From Candidatus Babelota bacterium (GTDB lineage Bacteria; JAGOBX01): a stretch of 6,214 bases of DNA. A program made the translations under genes and the position numbers. The stretch lies in the NCBI GenBank assembly GCA_017999075.1, contig JAGOBX010000225.1, forward strand, positions 1 through 6,214. The letters run 5' to 3'. This document shows positions 5,501-6,214 of the stretch, one piece after another. The notes beneath the pieces are model-generated. The model was not told the DNA's origin, searched no databases, and was given only the letters and a program-made list of their open reading frames with translations. Every line of letters begins with the position of its first letter. Positions within the stretch are counted from its first letter, which is position 1.

Positions 5501-6214
5501 ATTTTATATCTGCAACATTAAAAACAGATGCTTTTTTCACCGGCATAAAGTACAGCCCGATCATTTGGAATGAATTTTTATTTTTAGAAGTTGAAGCAGA
5601 TAAAACCACAAGCAGTGATTTAATTGAAGATACTGTAATAGTAATGATTCAAAGTACAAGCGAAGAGAATTTCGGAGATACCGGATACTTCACTTTGCTG
5701 GAAACAGGAATACATACTGGTGTTTATCGTTCTGGGCCAAGGGATATTGAAATTTCCAATATAGATGAAGTAGGCCAGCAGTTTTATGCTTCAAGACTTG
5801 AAGTTAAATCTGGAGATTGGGTAACAATAACTGCGTTAAACCCGAATACGCTTTCATTATCTTCGACTAAAATTATGCGTGAAGCCGCATATATAATTCC
5901 TCCGAAAAGAATTAAAACAATCAGAACTTATAGAAACTCATCTTATAATGAATCGTCGCGTGTTTCGAATGGTTTAATATCTTTTGAACCAAATTACAGG
6001 TATATGTATTTTGAAGTTGAAGCTTATGATTTAGCAGGGACTTTAACTGATACTACTCTTTATGCAAATGATGAATTGGAGGATACAGTTGAATTATTGA
6101 TTACTTCAAGACTTGGGTTAAATGGTTTAGGAGGCACTGTTCCTATAACTTTAATTGAAAAAGGGAAAATTACTTATATATATAGAAATCGTCTAGAAAA
6201 CCCTTATATAGTTA
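2521..6214 (+). CDS. Giant secreted repeat protein with ETGxNTGxYRG-type domains, 3' end beyond the window
   Basis: Open from ATG at 2521 to the right edge: 1231 complete codons without a stop. TAA immediately precedes the ATG (2518-2520), so the start cannot lie upstream. No Shine-Dalgarno is visible in the AT-rich leader. Residues 1-25 look like a Sec signal peptide (K2, K6, hydrophobic 7-18), with cleavage probably near A25-A27. The rest is about ten divergent repeats of 115-150 residues. Each has an acidic xAxDxNPxTxDT segment, then LxETGKNTGxYRG, then a GDT turn, then a PPxxVNxLxF linker. Cysteines are few and no transmembrane segment follows the signal. Repetition, secretion and Thr/Asn/Tyr-rich beta-strand composition suggest an extracellular or surface structural or adhesive protein. 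The anchor or sorting domain, if any, lies outside the window. I do not recognise a named gene. Confidence 0.88.
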   Translation, partial: MKFCIKSVILVIIIWLSFYTDIYSAPANLTRLYIKSNDITLDSTVVFVTIGDGFEIYADTDFPVWSGVPDYFYCSVTTSSNLNDTIYLKLYQEAGDTGLYKTNFEIVSIDKSNGQLKKIGVNNNSGETIYFSFNGIVYDTLIVSVSRPPLTVNTLNFYSNAAYSVIINDSGVPIETICYLEANAVDGSEYSIDSLPITVESKYDSFNINLIETGKNTGLYRGYIKVTNSTVPQNQYIKVLVSGDTVQIKESISNNTAIITYRQPSEPNTFYGIEFVIDNFSNQTKNDSLILESNAYIKLSANDPNQNILDLVRIIIKNIRTGDTITKILYEQSPGIYTGNFYLTTYTNGTIGYLGAYYGDSITVYNILDSISDTLQVAVPSGPAALNNLRFMNYSYLSELTGYIPASSQLYIEANGLDGNSLTVDTMECYVKSNLDNAGIIVVLTETEKNSGRYRGIVNTGNYSDTVSQVINSFNNGDTVGIYKTINGMTFYDEISIQNSVSPVIVNYLEFKTFVTLEVIEGEILPTDQIIVEAIAVDRNSNSIDTLNASIYSAINNDTIIFDLYETSRNSGVFRNSFELSQNYTNQTLKILKASFGDTITGYISDSTVINDVLKVTVPSPPTVINSLRFMEEFYQIEKGEYTDAYTKIYVEITATDNNPYYQDTKQAICYSTYDSITIILTETGKNNGVFRGFIELNNFTFETLNYIKAYKNGETVSVYCGNKYDTVTLFLTSSPISVISINIKESIDYLTNKTDLLTIGDNVFVEIIAVDANPLTKDTMTMRAQVTASDYIEFTAVETEKNSNRYRGFFRLTTLSNDTIDELGVNYGDTLRIIAAATNDSITANITIPMSPAFYNELIFTQADYNNAWLDINQVNFGYTVYIRMTASDFNPLTSDTFGVILYTLGQTGSDSVEYIYNLTLLETGKHTGIFQGNAVLDVVKSVAQNRCKTKQGTYIILVPGDTLAENVKNINSELINNAVDTLQTATPKPPTDFISATLKTDAFFTGIKYSPIIWNEFLFLEVEADKTTSSDLIEDTVIVMIQSTSEENFGDTGYFTLLETGIHTGVYRSGPRDIEISNIDEVGQQFYASRLEVKSGDWVTITALNPNTLSLSSTKIMREAAYIIPPKRIKTIRTYRNSSYNESSRVSNGLISFEPNYRYMYFEVEAYDLAGTLTDTTLYANDELEDTVELLITSRLGLNGLGGTVPITLIEKGKITYIYRNRLENPYIV
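3856..3873 (+). repeat. 18-bp exact DNA repeat, copy 1 (repeat unit 4)
   Basis: GAAACTGAAAAAAATTCA, encoding ETEKNS, is identical to 4915-4932 in repeat unit 7. The spacing is 1059 bases (353 codons, three units), so it keeps the reading frame. Both units share the ETEKNS variant and an RYRG ending, instead of the usual ETGKNT. Confidence 0.75.
4915..4932 (+). repeat. 18-bp exact DNA repeat, copy 2 (repeat unit 7)
   Basis: Identical to 3856-3873. The shared ETEKNS-x-RYRG variant in units 4 and 7 suggests these two units are more closely related to each other than to their neighbours. Confidence 0.75.
5281..5309 (+). repeat. 29-bp near-exact DNA repeat, copy 1 (repeat unit 8)
   Basis: Matches 5692-5720 at 28 of 29 bases and encodes TLLETGKHTG. 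The single difference changes Lys to Ile. The copies are 411 bases (137 codons) apart. This is the closest nucleotide match I found between repeat units, so it points to recent duplication or gene conversion. Confidence 0.85.
5692..5720 (+). repeat. 29-bp near-exact DNA repeat, copy 2 (repeat unit 9)
   Basis: The partner of 5281-5309, encoding TLLETGIHTG. Flanking sequence outside the 29 bases diverges at once, so only the motif core is shared. Confidence 0.85.

Larger units (their letters stand above)
2794..6214 (+). repeat. Ten tandem ETGKNTG-type protein repeats
   Basis: The conserved glutamate of each motif is at residues 93, 212, 331, 446, 566, 683, 799, 924, 1061 and 1213 of the protein starting at 2521. 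Spacings are 119, 119, 115, 120, 117, 116, 125, 137 and 152. Examples are LIETGKNTGLYRG (210-222), LTETGKNNGVFRG (681-693) and LLETGKHTGIFQG (922-934). Copy 3 (EQSPGIYTG, 331-339), copy 5 (ETSRNSGVFRN) and copy 10 (EKGKITYIYRN) are degenerate. The preceding acidic segment, with its Asp at 59, 186, 303, 418, 538, 657, 772, 890, 1027 and 1170, follows the same rhythm. The last copy is cut off by the window. Confidence 0.85.

Noticed and set aside
2794-6214. CRISPR-like or satellite DNA array
   Set aside because: The periodicity is at protein level in one open frame; the DNA copies are mostly diverged and there are no spacers.

Overview
This is an AT-rich window of densely packed bacterial coding sequence, read with the standard bacterial code: TGG encodes Trp and no in-frame TGA appears. 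A lipoprotein signal peptide with a lipobox, plus a very large secreted repeat protein, points to a diderm bacterium. The AT richness, lipid-anchored Ig/PKD-like proteins and giant beta-repeat proteins would fit an uncultivated or FCB-like candidate phylum, but the sequence does not fix the taxon.

Left part (1-1298, minus strand): a two-gene replication cassette. The upstream gene (1298 to 477) encodes a DnaC/DnaI/IstB-type AAA+ ATPase with a cysteine-rich, probably zinc-binding N-terminus, most likely a replicative-helicase loader. Its TGA stop overlaps the ATG of the next gene as ATGA. That second gene (480 to beyond base 1) has a DUF721/DciA-like domain behind its own cysteine-containing N-terminal extension. 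DciA and DnaC-type proteins are usually regarded as alternative partners of the DnaB helicase, so a translationally coupled pair is the most notable thing here.

Middle (1299-2186): a divergent intergenic region with a good promoter for the rightward gene (TTGACA-16-TAAAAT) and a plausible one for the leftward operon. The rightward gene (1445-2098) encodes a 217-residue lipoprotein with two tandem Ig/PKD-like domains and a lysine-rich tail. It ends in a strong intrinsic terminator.

Right part (2187-6214): about 330 bases of non-coding DNA hold a second near-consensus promoter (TTGACA-17-TAAAAT) and a leader with repeated AAGAGT half-sites. These precede an ORF that starts at 2521 and stays open to the window edge (at least 1231 residues). 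It encodes a secreted protein built from about ten divergent repeats of roughly 115-150 residues, each centred on an ETGKNTGxYRG-like motif. It is probably a cell-surface or extracellular structural or adhesive protein. No tRNA, rRNA, CRISPR array or insertion sequence was seen.
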